Notes: a model not told the origin generated them from the letters alone. Counted from the first letter of the stretch, positions 54,844 through 63,508 are shown. The stretch: DNA of 64,000 bases from Microvirga sp. KLBC 81 (GCF_003075415.1 NZ_QDAH01000007.1:101032-165031), one strand, 5' to 3'. Program-made: numbers and translations.

Positions 54844-56034
54844 TTATGGCTGCTTGCTCCACACGCCGAGCTTCGCCTCGCGCGCCTTATCCGCGGCAGC
54901 CTTCAGCTCCGGCGTTGCCTCGGCAGTAGGCTGTCCGCCGCCATTGTAGAGGATAACCCGCGACAGATCCTGCCCGCCGACGCGGCAGCGATAGGTATCA
55001 TTGCCGCCCGCAGGTTCGCACGTCACTTCGCGACCCTGCAGATAAGCTGTCAGATCCTCCGGCTTGCCGGCGCCCGGTGCCCATTCCACGCCGAAGAGGC
55101 GAACCACTTCGCCTTCCAGTGACAGGGTGGCGGTGTCGATGACATCCGGTACGCCACGCAAGGTGCGACCGTCCGACGAACGCGACGCAGCAGACGGTGC
55201 ATTGGCAACCTGGCTGGCGGTCACGGAGCCTGTGTCCGATGGACCATCGGTGCTTGCCTGCGTGATGTCGTCGGGACGAAGGACAAGGAACGCGCCGAGG
55301 CCCAGAAGCAGCAGAACGGCCGCCACAGCGCCCAAGGCGAAGCCGGGGCGGCGGGATACGGGCTTCTCCTGAAGCTTGTCGAAGAAGGCTTCAGCGCGCT
55401 CCCTGGAATCGGCAATCGAATTGGCCAATCCCTTTCGAACATTCGCCATCTTGCCGCTGCTGGTGAGGGCAGGCGGTGCTTTCAGATTTTCGGACATCCT
55501 CCTGGACCAGGCGTGAAAGCGGGCCTTGCCTTTGCGCCAATGGTTCAGCGCGTGCGTGTCGGGAGAGGGGGGCTGCTTGCTCCCCGGTGCCGGTTCGTTC
55601 GAGCCGAGGGTCAGCCAGTCCCGCTTCAACTCCTGTTTCGGCGGCGAAAGCTCGTGATGTGCCGGGGTCGACGCCAATTCATCTGGGGACGACTGTGGCT
55701 TGGGAGGCGATTTGAAGAGAACGGGGTGGAGGGTGCGCAGCTCGGCAAGAAGATCCTGCAAGGTGAATGGCACCGTCTCTCCATTCCTCTCGATCATGCG
55801 CGGCTGGCCGTTTGCGTCGATCACGGCGAGCTTCATCTCGCCATCGACCTCGGACGGACGTAGAGAGGACTCGATGATGAGCTCCAGAGCCCGGCGCGCA
55901 TCGTCGGTCGGATTGATCTTGTCGACCTCGGCATGGATGAGCGCACGCATGCGCTCCCTCATTTGGACGGCATGACCGATGGGGGTATTGCCGAGATGAT
56001 GCGAATTATCTCGAACGGACGTGATATCACTCAT
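54844..56034 (-). CDS. Membrane protein with a degenerate nuclease-like (SNase) C-terminal domain
   Basis: 396 residues from the ATG at 56034. The first about 230 residues are polar and cytosolic. A single membrane helix follows (FALGAVAAVLLLLGLGAFLVL), so the C-terminus is periplasmic. Residues from about 295 on resemble the staphylococcal-nuclease OB fold: ATLSLEGEVVRLFGVEWAPG, LTAYLQGREVTCEPAGG, YRCRVGGQDLSRVILYNGGG, ADKAREAKLGVW. The usual catalytic Arg/Asp/Glu set is not evident, so it is probably inactive. Its start overlaps the previous gene by 8 bases (ATGAGTGA). The function is unknown. Confidence 0.75.
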   Translation of the reverse strand: MSDITSVRDNSHHLGNTPIGHAVQMRERMRALIHAEVDKINPTDDARRALELIIESSLRPSEVDGEMKLAVIDANGQPRMIERNGETVPFTLQDLLAELRTLHPVLFKSPPKPQSSPDELASTPAHHELSPPKQELKRDWLTLGSNEPAPGSKQPPSPDTHALNHWRKGKARFHAWSRRMSENLKAPPALTSSGKMANVRKGLANSIADSRERAEAFFDKLQEKPVSRRPGFALGAVAAVLLLLGLGAFLVLRPDDITQASTDGPSDTGSVTASQVANAPSAASRSSDGRTLRGVPDVIDTATLSLEGEVVRLFGVEWAPGAGKPEDLTAYLQGREVTCEPAGGNDTYRCRVGGQDLSRVILYNGGGQPTAEATPELKAAADKAREAKLGVWSKQP

Positions 56035-56800
56035 TCGACATTCTCTCCGAAGCAGGAGTGCGCCTACGCGACTGCGTGAGCAATGTGCTGTGCTCCGCAA
56101 CGATCACAGGTTTCTCGCCGATGAACTCCACAATGAGCTGAAGCGCGCCGGAGCCTTGCGACATGCGGCGACGCTTTGGATTGATTGCGGTGTAATCGAA
56201 CACGGCATGCACCTTGCAGACCGTGCCGGCGGGATTGCAATCGGTGCCGATAGCCTCCGGGCGGGGGCGATACTCACGCTCTGGCCAGCGGCGAATGAAG
56301 CGCTGCTTTTCCCTGTACAATCGCTCCAGGCTGACCGTGCGCCCATGGAAAAGCACGCGCGGGGCATAAAGCTCGGCTGTCGCATCGAGCGCGGTGTCAT
56401 TCCGCGCCGACCACGACGCCAGATAATCGATGGCAAAGTCCTTCGCCACATCTGCGCGCGAGGTGCGTCGTTCGGGCTGCGGTTGATGTTGAGGCTCCGC
56501 CGCTTTGGTGCGTGATTCAGGATGCGACTGCTGCACAGGCGGCGGTGGCGAGGCGGGTGGCGATTGTGCGGAGGGTGGCGCAGCCTGCGGCGGCTGCAGA
56601 GGCTGCTGTGCTTCCGGTGTAGGCGAGATGGGCGGCAGCTTAAGAGTCTGTGAGGGTGCGGCAGGCAGTCGCGGTATTGCACCGCTCTCCGCGGGTGGGT
56701 CGACCCATGGTTGCGCGTTTTGCGCAAGAACGACGGGACCGCCTGCGCCGAGCAGCGCAAGAATGGACAATGTCGATGTCAGCAACCGACCAGCCTGCAT
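56027..56800 (-). CDS. Secreted proline-rich hypothetical protein
   Basis: 257 residues. Signal peptide STLSILALLGAGGPVVLAQN, then about 90 residues rich in Pro and Gln (PQAAPPSAQSPPASPPPPVQ). The C-terminal domain begins VAKDFAIDYLASWSARNDTA and continues with ELYAPRVLFHGRTVSLERLY, like an NTF2/SnoaL-type fold; this is a guess. Its stop overlaps the start of the membrane-protein gene downstream, so the two are coupled. The proline-rich arm could span the periplasm. Confidence 0.68.
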   Translation of the reverse strand: MQAGRLLTSTLSILALLGAGGPVVLAQNAQPWVDPPAESGAIPRLPAAPSQTLKLPPISPTPEAQQPLQPPQAAPPSAQSPPASPPPPVQQSHPESRTKAAEPQHQPQPERRTSRADVAKDFAIDYLASWSARNDTALDATAELYAPRVLFHGRTVSLERLYREKQRFIRRWPEREYRPRPEAIGTDCNPAGTVCKVHAVFDYTAINPKRRRMSQGSGALQLIVEFIGEKPVIVAEHSTLLTQSRRRTPASERMSNE

Positions 56801-56901
56801 GTGATGTTCCGAACAGCCTTCTCACAACGAAAAAGGTGACCGGGGAAAAGCAGGCTGGAGGGTTCTGAGTTCCATCCGGAACATTGTCGGAAGGGTCCCG
56901 A

Positions 56902-57291
56902 TCAGAGCTCCGCGACGGTGACGGCGCCGACGCCCGAAATGCCGATGGCTTGGGCCGAGGCGCGCGAGAGGTCGATCACGCGGCCATGCGCATAAGGGCC
57001 ACGGTCGTTGATGCGCACGACCACCGACTTGCCGGTGCGCTTGTTCACGACACGCACCTTCGTGCCGAAGGGCAGGGTGCGGTGGGCTGCAGTCAGGTCA
57101 TTGGTGTTGAAGGTTTCACCACTTGCCGTCCGGCGTCCGTGAAAGCCGGGGCCGTACCAGGAGGCGCGACCGCTCTGAATGACTTTTCCGGAGGTTTCCT
57201 GCGGCTGGGCCTGTGCCATCGAGGCAGGGAGGAAAGCTGCAGCCGAGAGAATTAAGGTCGCGACGTGAAGTGTTGCCTTTCGTTGATCCAC
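56902..57291 (-). CDS. rlpA: RlpA-family septal ring lytic transglycosylase
   Basis: 129 residues from a GTG at 57291 with GGGAA upstream. Signal peptide (LHVATLILSAAAFLPASMAQ), then one double-psi beta-barrel: GRASWYGPGFHGRRTASGET, FNTNDLTAAHRTLPFGTKVR and VVVRINDRGPYAHGRVIDLS. RlpA cleaves stripped peptidoglycan glycans at the septum. There is no SPOR domain, as in other short RlpA-like proteins. An alternative GTG start is at 57315. Confidence 0.88.
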   Translation of the reverse strand: MDQRKATLHVATLILSAAAFLPASMAQAQPQETSGKVIQSGRASWYGPGFHGRRTASGETFNTNDLTAAHRTLPFGTKVRVVNKRTGKSVVVRINDRGPYAHGRVIDLSRASAQAIGISGVGAVTVAEL

Positions 57292-57640
57292 AATGCATTC
57301 CCATGTTGTTGTCACTGGCGCGCAAAATGGAGGCTAATAAGGCAACAATAAGACCTTCATTGTTGTTGAACTCATCGAGTTAACATTGTCTTTACTGAAC
57401 ATGCATTCATCTTAGACGCTGGGCAGTATAACGGTTTGTAGATTCTAGCCTGGGTAGGCTTGTTGAACTGAAGCTCAACAGACGGCGCTCCGGCCCCTAA
57501 GCACAGGATCCATTCATCGAGAGCATGGTTCGGGTGCCGAGTTTGCACTTCTCATCGCGGCAAAATGAACTTCTAGTGGCACAAACCAATTGCCTCCAGG
57601 CTCGCAGCGCCCACCTGCGGGCCTCTTTTTTGAGACCCTC
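57292..57640. other. Divergent intergenic region between rlpA and the EamA gene
   Basis: 349 bases, less GC-rich than its surroundings. It must hold both promoters. No gene, RNA or repeat recognised; a C-rich to T-rich stretch at 57602-57633 could be a weak hairpin. Confidence 0.45.
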
Positions 57641-58591
57641 ATGACCATTGCTTCCCGGGCTGCCGAGACCGAGGCGCCGTCAACGATCACCAAACGGCCC
57701 TCTGACGCGCAGGCGACTCAATCGCCGGTGCGGGGCATTCTGTTGCTTGTAGCTTCTACGGTCGTCTTTTCCGTTTGTGACATTGCCACCAAACATCTCG
57801 CGGCGACGCTGCCTGCGACCGAGATCGCCTGGATTCGTTACGCCATCTTCTCCTGCATCGTCATTCCCGTGATCCTGCTCACGGGAGGCAAGTCGCTGTT
57901 CCGTTCAAAGCGTCCGGGTCTTCAGATCCTGCGGAGCTTCGGCATGATCGGCTCGACCTTGCTCTTCACGCAGGGCCTGCGCTACCTGCCGGTGGCGGAA
58001 TCAACCGCGATCCACTTCATCTCACCGGTCCTCATCATGGCTCTGTCGATTCTCTTTCTGAGAGAGTCGGTAGGTTGGCGGCGCTGGACCGCGGCCCTTG
58101 TCGGCCTTGTGGGTGTGCTGGTCATCATTCGGCCCGGAACGGATGCCTTTCAGGTTGCGGCGCTCTTTCCGCTGCTCGGCGCGGCAAGCTGGGCCGCTGG
58201 TGCGGTGGTGACACGCAAGATGAGCGGCGGCGAACACCCGCTGACGACGCTTGCCTACTCGGCCGTCGGCGGCTGCCTGATTTTGAGCCTGTCGCTTCCC
58301 TTCAATTGGGTGACGCCCTCGGGAAGTGAGATGGGCTTTGCTCTTCTGATGGGTGTGCTTTTCGCCATCGGCCAATGGTTCGTCGTCCTGGCCTATCGTC
58401 ACGGCAACGCGTCCGTGATCGCACCTTTCTCTTATGTGCAGCTGATCTGGGCGGGAGCGCTCGGCTATCTGGTCTTCGGCGCGCTGCCGGATGGCTCGAC
58501 CATCGTGGGCGCCTGCATCATCGCGGCGAGTGGCCTCTATACCGCCTATCGCGAACGCGTGCGCATGTTGCAGCGGAGAGTGGGAGCTTAG
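57641..58591 (+). CDS. EamA/DMT-family transporter
   Basis: 316 residues with ten membrane helices in two EamA halves: VRGILLLVASTVVFSVCDIA, TEIAWIRYAIFSCIVIPVIL, STAIHFISPVLIMALSILFL and, in the second half, LGAASWAAGAVVTRKMSGGE and NASVIAPFSYVQLIWAGALG. Such proteins export metabolites or amino acids; the substrate is not known. ATG 57641 is preferred to the in-frame start at 57590. The stop overlaps the next, convergent gene by 4 bases. Confidence 0.85.
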   Translation: MTIASRAAETEAPSTITKRPSDAQATQSPVRGILLLVASTVVFSVCDIATKHLAATLPATEIAWIRYAIFSCIVIPVILLTGGKSLFRSKRPGLQILRSFGMIGSTLLFTQGLRYLPVAESTAIHFISPVLIMALSILFLRESVGWRRWTAALVGLVGVLVIIRPGTDAFQVAALFPLLGAASWAAGAVVTRKMSGGEHPLTTLAYSAVGGCLILSLSLPFNWVTPSGSEMGFALLMGVLFAIGQWFVVLAYRHGNASVIAPFSYVQLIWAGALGYLVFGALPDGSTIVGACIIAASGLYTAYRERVRMLQRRVGA

Positions 58592-58875
58592 GCTCCCGCC
58601 GAGTGCACGACGCGCAGGCGCGGGCGCGCAGCGCGGCTGTAGAAGGTGAGCACGACACAATCCTCAACCATGTCGCCCTCGATGAGGCGATAGCTGAACT
58701 GCTCCGCAACGGCGCGCACCTGTCCGAGATTGGCCTTCGAAATGCGGCGGCTGAACTCCGAGACGTCCTGGCTCATGAGTGCGGCCAGCATGCCGACCTC
58801 GACGCCCTGGTCGAAATCAGCGCTGCGCGCCGGAAAACGAAGCCGCAACCCCTCGGCAAGGTGGATGTGATGCAT
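58588..58875 (-). CDS. Hypothetical protein
   Basis: 95 residues. A compact alpha/beta pattern: EVGMLAALMSQDVSEFSRRI, NLGQVRAVAEQFSYRLIEGD, EDCVVLTFYSRAARPRLRVV. No signal peptide, no catalytic motif. The family is not recognised. It is convergent with the EamA transporter, overlapping it by 4 bases. Confidence 0.55.
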   Translation of the reverse strand: MHHIHLAEGLRLRFPARSADFDQGVEVGMLAALMSQDVSEFSRRISKANLGQVRAVAEQFSYRLIEGDMVEDCVVLTFYSRAARPRLRVVHSAGA

Positions 58876-59069
58876 GTGATCCCGTTCACTTCACAACGTT
58901 TCATCCGGGTTATGGCCCACAACATCCTACTGCTTGCTTAAAGCTGCGCTGCGGCGAACCTCCTTGTGGATAGGACGGACAAGGTTGGCCTGGATCCGAA
59001 AGCCCCTTCCCGGCATTTATTCTTTCGTAGGCTTTGCGGTTGGCGGCTGGGCAGATGAGGGAGTTGGAG

Positions 59070-59387
59070 ATGAGGCTTCAGGTAGTGGGTGTCGTACTCA
59101 TGGCTGGACTTCTGGCTCAAGAGGCCTCCGCGGCGGACATGACGTACAGGACCGCGACCCGAACCACCCGCGTGACCCGTGTGACGCCCGTTGTCCCCGA
59201 GCGCGCGATTGCCCGCCTGGCGGACCAGGGCCTCGGCTACTCGGTCCTGCATGAACCCATCGGCGTGCCGCAGCAGGGCTATCGGGTGCATGTCACCTGC
59301 ACCATTACCGAAACCTTCAGGCAGACCTATTGTCCGACCCCCACCTACGTGGCCATCTGTCCCAACGCCATCATCGATTGTCGTTAG
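59070..59387 (+). CDS. Small secreted hypothetical protein
   Basis: 105 residues from the ATG at 59070. Signal peptide MRLQVVGVVLMAGLLAQEAS ending SAAD. The mature part is rich in Thr and Arg (YRTATRTTRVTRVTPVV), and its C-terminus has five cysteines in HVTCTITETFRQTYCPTPTY and VAICPNAIIDCR. These could form disulfides in the periplasm. Family not recognised. Confidence 0.65.
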   Translation: MRLQVVGVVLMAGLLAQEASAADMTYRTATRTTRVTRVTPVVPERAIARLADQGLGYSVLHEPIGVPQQGYRVHVTCTITETFRQTYCPTPTYVAICPNAIIDCR

Positions 59388-59716
59388 TTGCCGACTGGAA
59401 CCGTGTAAGGCGGTATGGCTGTCATGTGATTAGATCTCCCGAAATCCAGGGAAAGTTGTTCCATGCAGGGCCAAGTTTTTGGCATTAAGGAATAAAAATA
59501 AAATAATTTTACTTCTCCTATGTGCCTTGTATTTGCCTGATTGGGGCACTAGGTATCTTCCATCGACATTTGGCCGGACAATCGGGCCGTTACGCCTTGG
59601 CATGCCAGGCGCACGTTCAGACACTCTCCCAAACATCGACGAACCCGAGACTGAGGTCGTGCTCTCGCACGCCTTCAAGCTCACGTGCACTGACGCATAA
59701 ACTCAAGGATATTCCC
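59388..59716. other. Long leader region of the cold-shock gene
   Basis: 329 bases. It includes an AT-rich segment at about 59485-59520 that is a likely promoter, then a GC-rich stretch of over 180 bases leading to AAGGAT six bases before the cspA start. Long untranslated leaders are common for cold-shock genes and can change structure with temperature. No gene is called here. Confidence 0.5.
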
Positions 59717-59926
59717 ATGATTACGGGCACCGTAAAATTCTACAACGACCAGAAGGGCTTCGGCTTCATTCAGCCGGACAACGGCGACAAGGACGTGTTC
59801 GTCCACGCTACCGCTCTCGAGCGCGCCGGCATCCGCGGCCTTCGCGAAGGCCAGAAGGTGTCCTTCGACACGGCTGAGGACCGCCGCTCCGGCAAGGTCG
59901 CCGTCAACAATATCCAGACGGCGTAA
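59717..59926 (+). CDS. cspA: Cold-shock protein, CspA family
   Basis: 69 residues, one cold-shock OB fold. RNP1 is KGFGFIQPD and RNP2 is DVFVHATAL, preceded by [12 protein letters not shown]. It binds single-stranded RNA and acts as an RNA chaperone. ATG 59717. A strong terminator follows, then the IF-1-like gene. Confidence 0.96.
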   Translation: MITGTVKFYNDQKGFGFIQPDNGDKDVFVHATALERAGIRGLREGQKVSFDTAEDRRSGKVAVNNIQTA

Positions 59927-59972
59927 AGCTCCGTCTCTTCATCAGGCGGCGTGGCGGACCACGCCACCTGCC

Positions 59973-60003
59973 AAAGCCGCCCTTCGGGAGCGGCTTTTTT
60001 GTT
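59973..60003 (+). terminator. Terminator after cspA
   Basis: Stem AAAGCCGC / GCGGCTTT around CCTTCGGGA, followed by a run of T. It ends about 20 bases before the next start. Confidence 0.85.
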
Positions 60004-60023
60004 TTTGTAAAAGGAGTTTCTCA

Positions 60024-60302
60024 ATGGCCAAGGAAGAACTGATCACGTTCGAAGGCGAAGTCATCGAAATCCTGCCGGATGCTCGCTACCGGGTGAAGCT
60101 TGAGAGCGGTCACGAGATCGTCGCTTACACGGCAGGCAAGATGAAGAAGAACCGCATCAAGACCCTCGCCGGCGACCGTGTGACTGTCGAGATGTCGCCC
60201 TACGATCTCGACAAGGGGCGGCTCATCTTCCGTCACAAGGACAGCGGTTCGGGCGCTCCCCGTCCGGCAGGTGCACGCCGTCCGCAGTTCCGCCGCCGCT
60301 AA
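60024..60302 (+). CDS. infA: Translation initiation factor IF-1 with a basic C-terminal tail
   Basis: 92 residues. The IF-1 S1/OB fold is complete: [60 protein letters not shown] and [12 protein letters not shown]. About 20 extra residues ([20 protein letters not shown]) follow; standard IF-1 ends near residue 72. IF-1 binds the 30S A site during initiation. Its place after a cold-shock gene suggests a role in cold adaptation. It may be a second copy rather than the main infA. Confidence 0.9.
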   Translation: MAKEELITFEGEVIEILPDARYRVKLESGHEIVAYTAGKMKKNRIKTLAGDRVTVEMSPYDLDKGRLIFRHKDSGSGAPRPAGARRPQFRRR

Positions 60303-60438
60303 AGCATCGGATGGATCCCAAAAGTGGAGTCCACTTTTGAGTCCGATGCTTCCTCTTTCAAGCAGAGCATCGTTGAAAGCGACCCGAAGGGCCGCGCCAG
60401 CGAATAACCGGATCCACTTTTTAAGCACGATGCTCTAA
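60302..60438. repeat. Two adjacent family A repeats
   Basis: First unit 60302-60351: AAGCATCGGA, then AAAAGTGGA / TCCACTTTT, then TCCGATGCTT. Second unit 60364-60437: AGAGCATCG at the left, GGATCCACTTTTTAAGC and CGATGCTCT at the right. Confidence 0.72.
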
Positions 60439-60480
60439 GCGGCGCCCTGGCTGAGGATGTCAGCCCAACAAAGGTTCACA

Positions 60481-60744
60481 ATGCCTGAAAAGACTTGGAC
60501 GTTCGAGGCAGGCGATTTGGTGCCGGAATGGCTCATGCGCCAGACCAACTGCGTGCTGCGGTTCGGCCGCGACGCCATCGTCGTCGAAACCAACGGCGAG
60601 TTCCAGATCTATCCGGCCAGCGCCATGGAAGCTGACGACACGATGGTGCTGGCCGAGATCATCGACCAGGAGATCGACGCGGAGGTCGAGCATACCCTCC
60701 CGATCCGGGCCCATACGGTGCCCCGATCGATGTCGCTGAATTGA
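60481..60744 (+). CDS. Small hypothetical protein
   Basis: 87 residues from the ATG at 60481 (MPEKTWTFEAGDLVPEWLMR), AAAGG upstream. It contains NCVLRFGRDAIVVETNGEFQ and a helical acidic middle (DDTMVLAEIIDQEIDAEVEH). No signal peptide. Family not recognised. Next gene begins 20 bases after. Confidence 0.58.
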   Translation: MPEKTWTFEAGDLVPEWLMRQTNCVLRFGRDAIVVETNGEFQIYPASAMEADDTMVLAEIIDQEIDAEVEHTLPIRAHTVPRSMSLN

Positions 60745-60764
60745 CCATCGCACGGGAGGCTTTC

Positions 60765-60986
60765 ATGAGCCACAAATATGCCCTGGGCCAGTTGGTTCAT
60801 CCCGCTGGCACGCGCTTCGCCGATCGGACGAATGGCGTTTACGAGATCGTCCGTCTCATGCCGGAGAGCAGCAACGGCGAGTTCGGCTACAGGATCAGGC
60901 ACACCACGAACGGAACTGAGCGTGCCGTCGGAGAGTCCGAGATTCGGGCTGTTTCTGCTGAGCAGTCGCCTTTTTCTACACATTGA
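60765..60986 (+). CDS. Small hypothetical protein
   Basis: 73 residues, ATG 60765 with GGGAGG upstream. Beta-rich: MSHKYALGQLVHPAGTRFAD, NGVYEIVRLMPESSNGEFGY and RIRHTTNGTERAVGESEIRA, probably a small SH3-like barrel. Conserved-looking proteins of this type occur widely in Hyphomicrobiales. No function known to me. Probably cotranscribed with the preceding small gene. Confidence 0.62.
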   Translation: MSHKYALGQLVHPAGTRFADRTNGVYEIVRLMPESSNGEFGYRIRHTTNGTERAVGESEIRAVSAEQSPFSTH

Positions 60987-61011
60987 GGCAGGGGCTCGAA
61001 AGCTGTCGGCT

Positions 61012-61150
61012 CCTTAGCGCCTCGTGCGGGACCGGAGGTCCGCGCCAGTGAAAAGTGGCCTCGGTTTTCCGCATAAACGATGGTTCCTCTCAAGAATGAG
61101 CATCGGATCGGTCCCAAAAGTGCAAATCCACTTTTCACGTCCGAGGCTGT
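61012..61150. repeat. Two further family A repeats
   Basis: Unit 1 (61012-61082): TTAGCGCCTCGTGCGG, then AAAAGTGGCC and CGGTTTTCCGC. Unit 2 (61098-61148): GAGCATCGGA, AAAAGTG, CACTTTT, TCCGAGGCT. Both lie before the methyltransferase gene. Confidence 0.68.
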
Positions 61151-61200
61151 AGAGGTTTACCTTCCAAGCCCCGGCATAATAAGAACACGGCTCGTTCAGC

Positions 61201-62130
61201 GTGGACCGAGCAGCTTTGCAAGACATCACATCAACCGGCGTTTATGGAACGCCACCAGCAGAACTGGCCGAAGCGCCGGCCGGCAGCACCCAGTTTTCGC
61301 CCCTGATCCCGGGCTCCGGAAAGCTGGAGGATCAAGCGGAGGGCTCCCTGAAAGAGATCGTGGTGCTTGCTCCTCCAGGCACCGTGGAGCGGCGCTACAC
61401 CGTCGCTCTGGCCTTGAAGGCGCTGGCCTCTGGCGGTGTGCTCACGATCCTCGCACCCAAGGACAAGGGCGGATCGCGTCTCGCAAAGGAGCTGAGGAGC
61501 TTCGGCTGTGCTGTGAACGAAACCTCTCGCCGCCATTACCGCATCTGCACCTGCGCGCGGCCCAACCAGCTCGTCGGTATCGAGGAGGCCATCGCCGAGG
61601 GCGCGCCGCGCTTCGATGAAGCACTCAAGCTGTGGACGCAGCCCGGCGTGTTCAGCTGGAACCGCCTGGATCCCGGCAGCGCTCTTCTTGAGGAGAACCT
61701 GCCTTATCTCAGTGGAAGGGGCGCGGATTTCGGCTGCGGTATTGGCATTCTCTCCCGCACGATTCTTGCCTCTCCGAAGGTTGAGCATCTGGTGATGCTC
61801 GACATCGACCGCCGCGCCACCGAGATGGCGAGGCGCAATGTCGACGACACCCGTGCCGATATCCGCTGGGGGGATGTGCGCAGCGGCGTGCGTCTCAGCG
61901 GCCTCGATTTCGTGGTGATGAACCCGCCGTTCCACGATGGCGGCGCCGAGGATCAGAGCTTGGGTCAGAGCTTCATCCGCAAGGCCGCCGAGGCCTTGCG
62001 TCCAGGCGGCATGCTCTGGCTCGTCGCCAACCGTCACCTGCCCTATGAGGGCGTGCTGAAACCTCTGTTCAGGCGTGTGACCCCCAAGATAGAGGCTGCC
62101 GGATACAAGATCTACGAGGCCCAGAAATGA
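61201..62130 (+). CDS. RsmC-like class I SAM-dependent methyltransferase
   Basis: 309 residues. The SAM site is GADFGCGIGILSR, and the target-nucleobase motif is VVMNPPFHDGG, typical of RsmC/RlmG rRNA guanine-N2 methyltransferases. The N-terminal domain lacks methyltransferase motifs, as in RsmC. The exact rRNA position is unknown. GTG start at 61201, without a clear ribosome binding site. The stop overlaps the start of the pseudouridine synthase gene by 4 bases. Confidence 0.86.
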   Translation: MDRAALQDITSTGVYGTPPAELAEAPAGSTQFSPLIPGSGKLEDQAEGSLKEIVVLAPPGTVERRYTVALALKALASGGVLTILAPKDKGGSRLAKELRSFGCAVNETSRRHYRICTCARPNQLVGIEEAIAEGAPRFDEALKLWTQPGVFSWNRLDPGSALLEENLPYLSGRGADFGCGIGILSRTILASPKVEHLVMLDIDRRATEMARRNVDDTRADIRWGDVRSGVRLSGLDFVVMNPPFHDGGAEDQSLGQSFIRKAAEALRPGGMLWLVANRHLPYEGVLKPLFRRVTPKIEAAGYKIYEAQK

Positions 62131-62876
62131 GCAAGGCTCCCACGCTTCGTCTCGACCGGCTGCTCGCCAATATGGGCTATGGCTCGCGTCGCGAGGTGCA
62201 GCAGCTCGTTTATGCCGGTCTCGTCACGCTCGATGGCGAGACCCTTGAGGATGCGGATGACCGTATCGTCGTAACCCGCGACCTCTCGGAGCGTATGCTC
62301 ATCCGCGGCAAGCCGCTCGATCCGCCGCCCGGCCTCGCGCTGATGCTGCACAAGCCTCTCGGCGTGACCTGTTCGCACAAGGAGGCGGGGCCCATCGTCT
62401 ATGGTCTCCTGCCCGAGCGCTGGCGCCGCCGCGATCCGGCGATCTCCACCGTCGGCCGGCTCGACAAGGAAACCTCGGGCCTTCTGCTCATGACCGATGA
62501 CGGCAATCTGCTGCACCGGATCATCTCGCCCCGCGCCAATATCTCCAAGCGCTACCATGTGACCCTCGATCGCCCCCTGCGCGGTGACGAGGCGGAGATC
62601 TTCGCCGCCGGCACGCTGATGCTGGAGGGGGAGGACAGGCCGCTCCTGCCGGCCGAGATGGAGGCGCTCTCGGACACAAGCGCCTATCTCACCATCACCG
62701 AGGGGCGCTATCACCAGGTCCGCCGCATGTTCGCGGCCGTCGGCAACCACGTGACCGCCCTGCACCGTGACAAGATCGGAAATCTGGCACTGCCCGAGGA
62801 TCTGGAGCCCGGCCAGTACAGACCCCTGACCGAAGCCGATTTGGCGCTGATCCTGCCGCCCGTCAAAACGGCTTGA
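62127..62876 (+). CDS. RsuA/RluB-family pseudouridine synthase
   Basis: 249 residues. The N-terminal S4 RNA-binding domain is LRLDRLLANMGYGSRREVQQ, and the catalytic aspartate is in VGRLDKETSGLLLMTDDG. Further motifs are KRYHVTLDRPL and ITEGRYHQVRRMFAAVG. It converts a specific uridine of 16S rRNA to pseudouridine (RsuA type). Coupled to the methyltransferase, so the pair forms an rRNA-modification operon. Confidence 0.93.
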   Translation: MSKAPTLRLDRLLANMGYGSRREVQQLVYAGLVTLDGETLEDADDRIVVTRDLSERMLIRGKPLDPPPGLALMLHKPLGVTCSHKEAGPIVYGLLPERWRRRDPAISTVGRLDKETSGLLLMTDDGNLLHRIISPRANISKRYHVTLDRPLRGDEAEIFAAGTLMLEGEDRPLLPAEMEALSDTSAYLTITEGRYHQVRRMFAAVGNHVTALHRDKIGNLALPEDLEPGQYRPLTEADLALILPPVKTA

Positions 62877-62960
62877 GCTGCGACCACTCAACGCCTCTGC
62901 TGTCAGAGGTTGTCTTGAAGACCCTAATCGGGTAGGGAAGAGATCAGTCAGAGGCCTCAA

Positions 62961-63037
62961 GCACCCGTAGCTCAGCTGGATAGAGCGTTGCCCTCCGAAG
63001 GCAAAGGTCACACGTTCGAATCGTGTCGGGTGCGCCA
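62961..63037 (+). tRNA. tRNA-Arg (anticodon CCG)
   Basis: 77 bases, with CCA encoded. The acceptor GCACCCG pairs with CGGGTGC; D arm GCTC...GAGC; anticodon stem TTGCC/GGCAA with loop CTCCGAA, so the anticodon is CCG and reads CGG. T arm ACACG TTCGAAT CGTGT. All arms pair fully. Confidence 0.96.
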
Positions 63038-63044
63038 TTACTTT

Positions 63045-63479
63045 TCAATGACTTAGTTCATAAAGCTGCGCGGCTCCAATAGGCTTGGGTAAGCAATAGG
63101 TAAGCAAGCGGCGCGGTTTCGCGGTCTTGATGTCTGCTTTCAAAAAGCGAATCGGGAAGCGCGGCAGCGGAAACGCTACACCTCCTAACCTCAGCATCCG
63201 CTCATTGCATTCGACCACACGACGGCTAGCCTCTTTGCGTGTGGCCTCCCTGCCGTTTCTCGGAAACGGGAGCCCTAGTCCCGGCAGAGTAGCCGTCATG
63301 CTCCAAGCCCACATGCTTTGTTGTGGTCCATGCGATTCCTGGTGGACGTTACCGATGTAGGTATCCCACCGACTATCGCTCGTCCGATCCAGCTTGTCCT
63401 CGTCGAAGCAGGTGAACTGCGTCTCAAGCCAACTGTCATCCGGGAAGGCTTCAGAGGTTTTCATCCAGTAGATTTTCAT
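63045..63479 (-). CDS. Hypothetical protein next to tRNA-Arg
   Basis: 144 residues from the ATG at 63479 (MKIYWMKTSEAFPDDSWLET). Not recognised. Visible features are a Trp-rich start, ESHGPQQSMWAWSMTATLPG and a basic C-terminus (FLKADIKTAKPRRLLTYCLP). The stop lies only 8 bases after the tRNA. The gene may belong to an element inserted at the tRNA. Confidence 0.55.
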   Translation of the reverse strand: MKIYWMKTSEAFPDDSWLETQFTCFDEDKLDRTSDSRWDTYIGNVHQESHGPQQSMWAWSMTATLPGLGLPFPRNGREATRKEASRRVVECNERMLRLGGVAFPLPRFPIRFLKADIKTAKPRRLLTYCLPKPIGAAQLYELSH

Positions 63480-63508
63480 GACGACCGCATGTAGGGCCAA
63501 GAGAGCGA

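Noticed and set aside
59479..59700. 73-codon frame ending just before cspA, with a hydrophobic start
   Set aside because: TTG start without a ribosome binding site, and the composition changes midway. More likely part of the cspA leader, though a leader peptide is not excluded.
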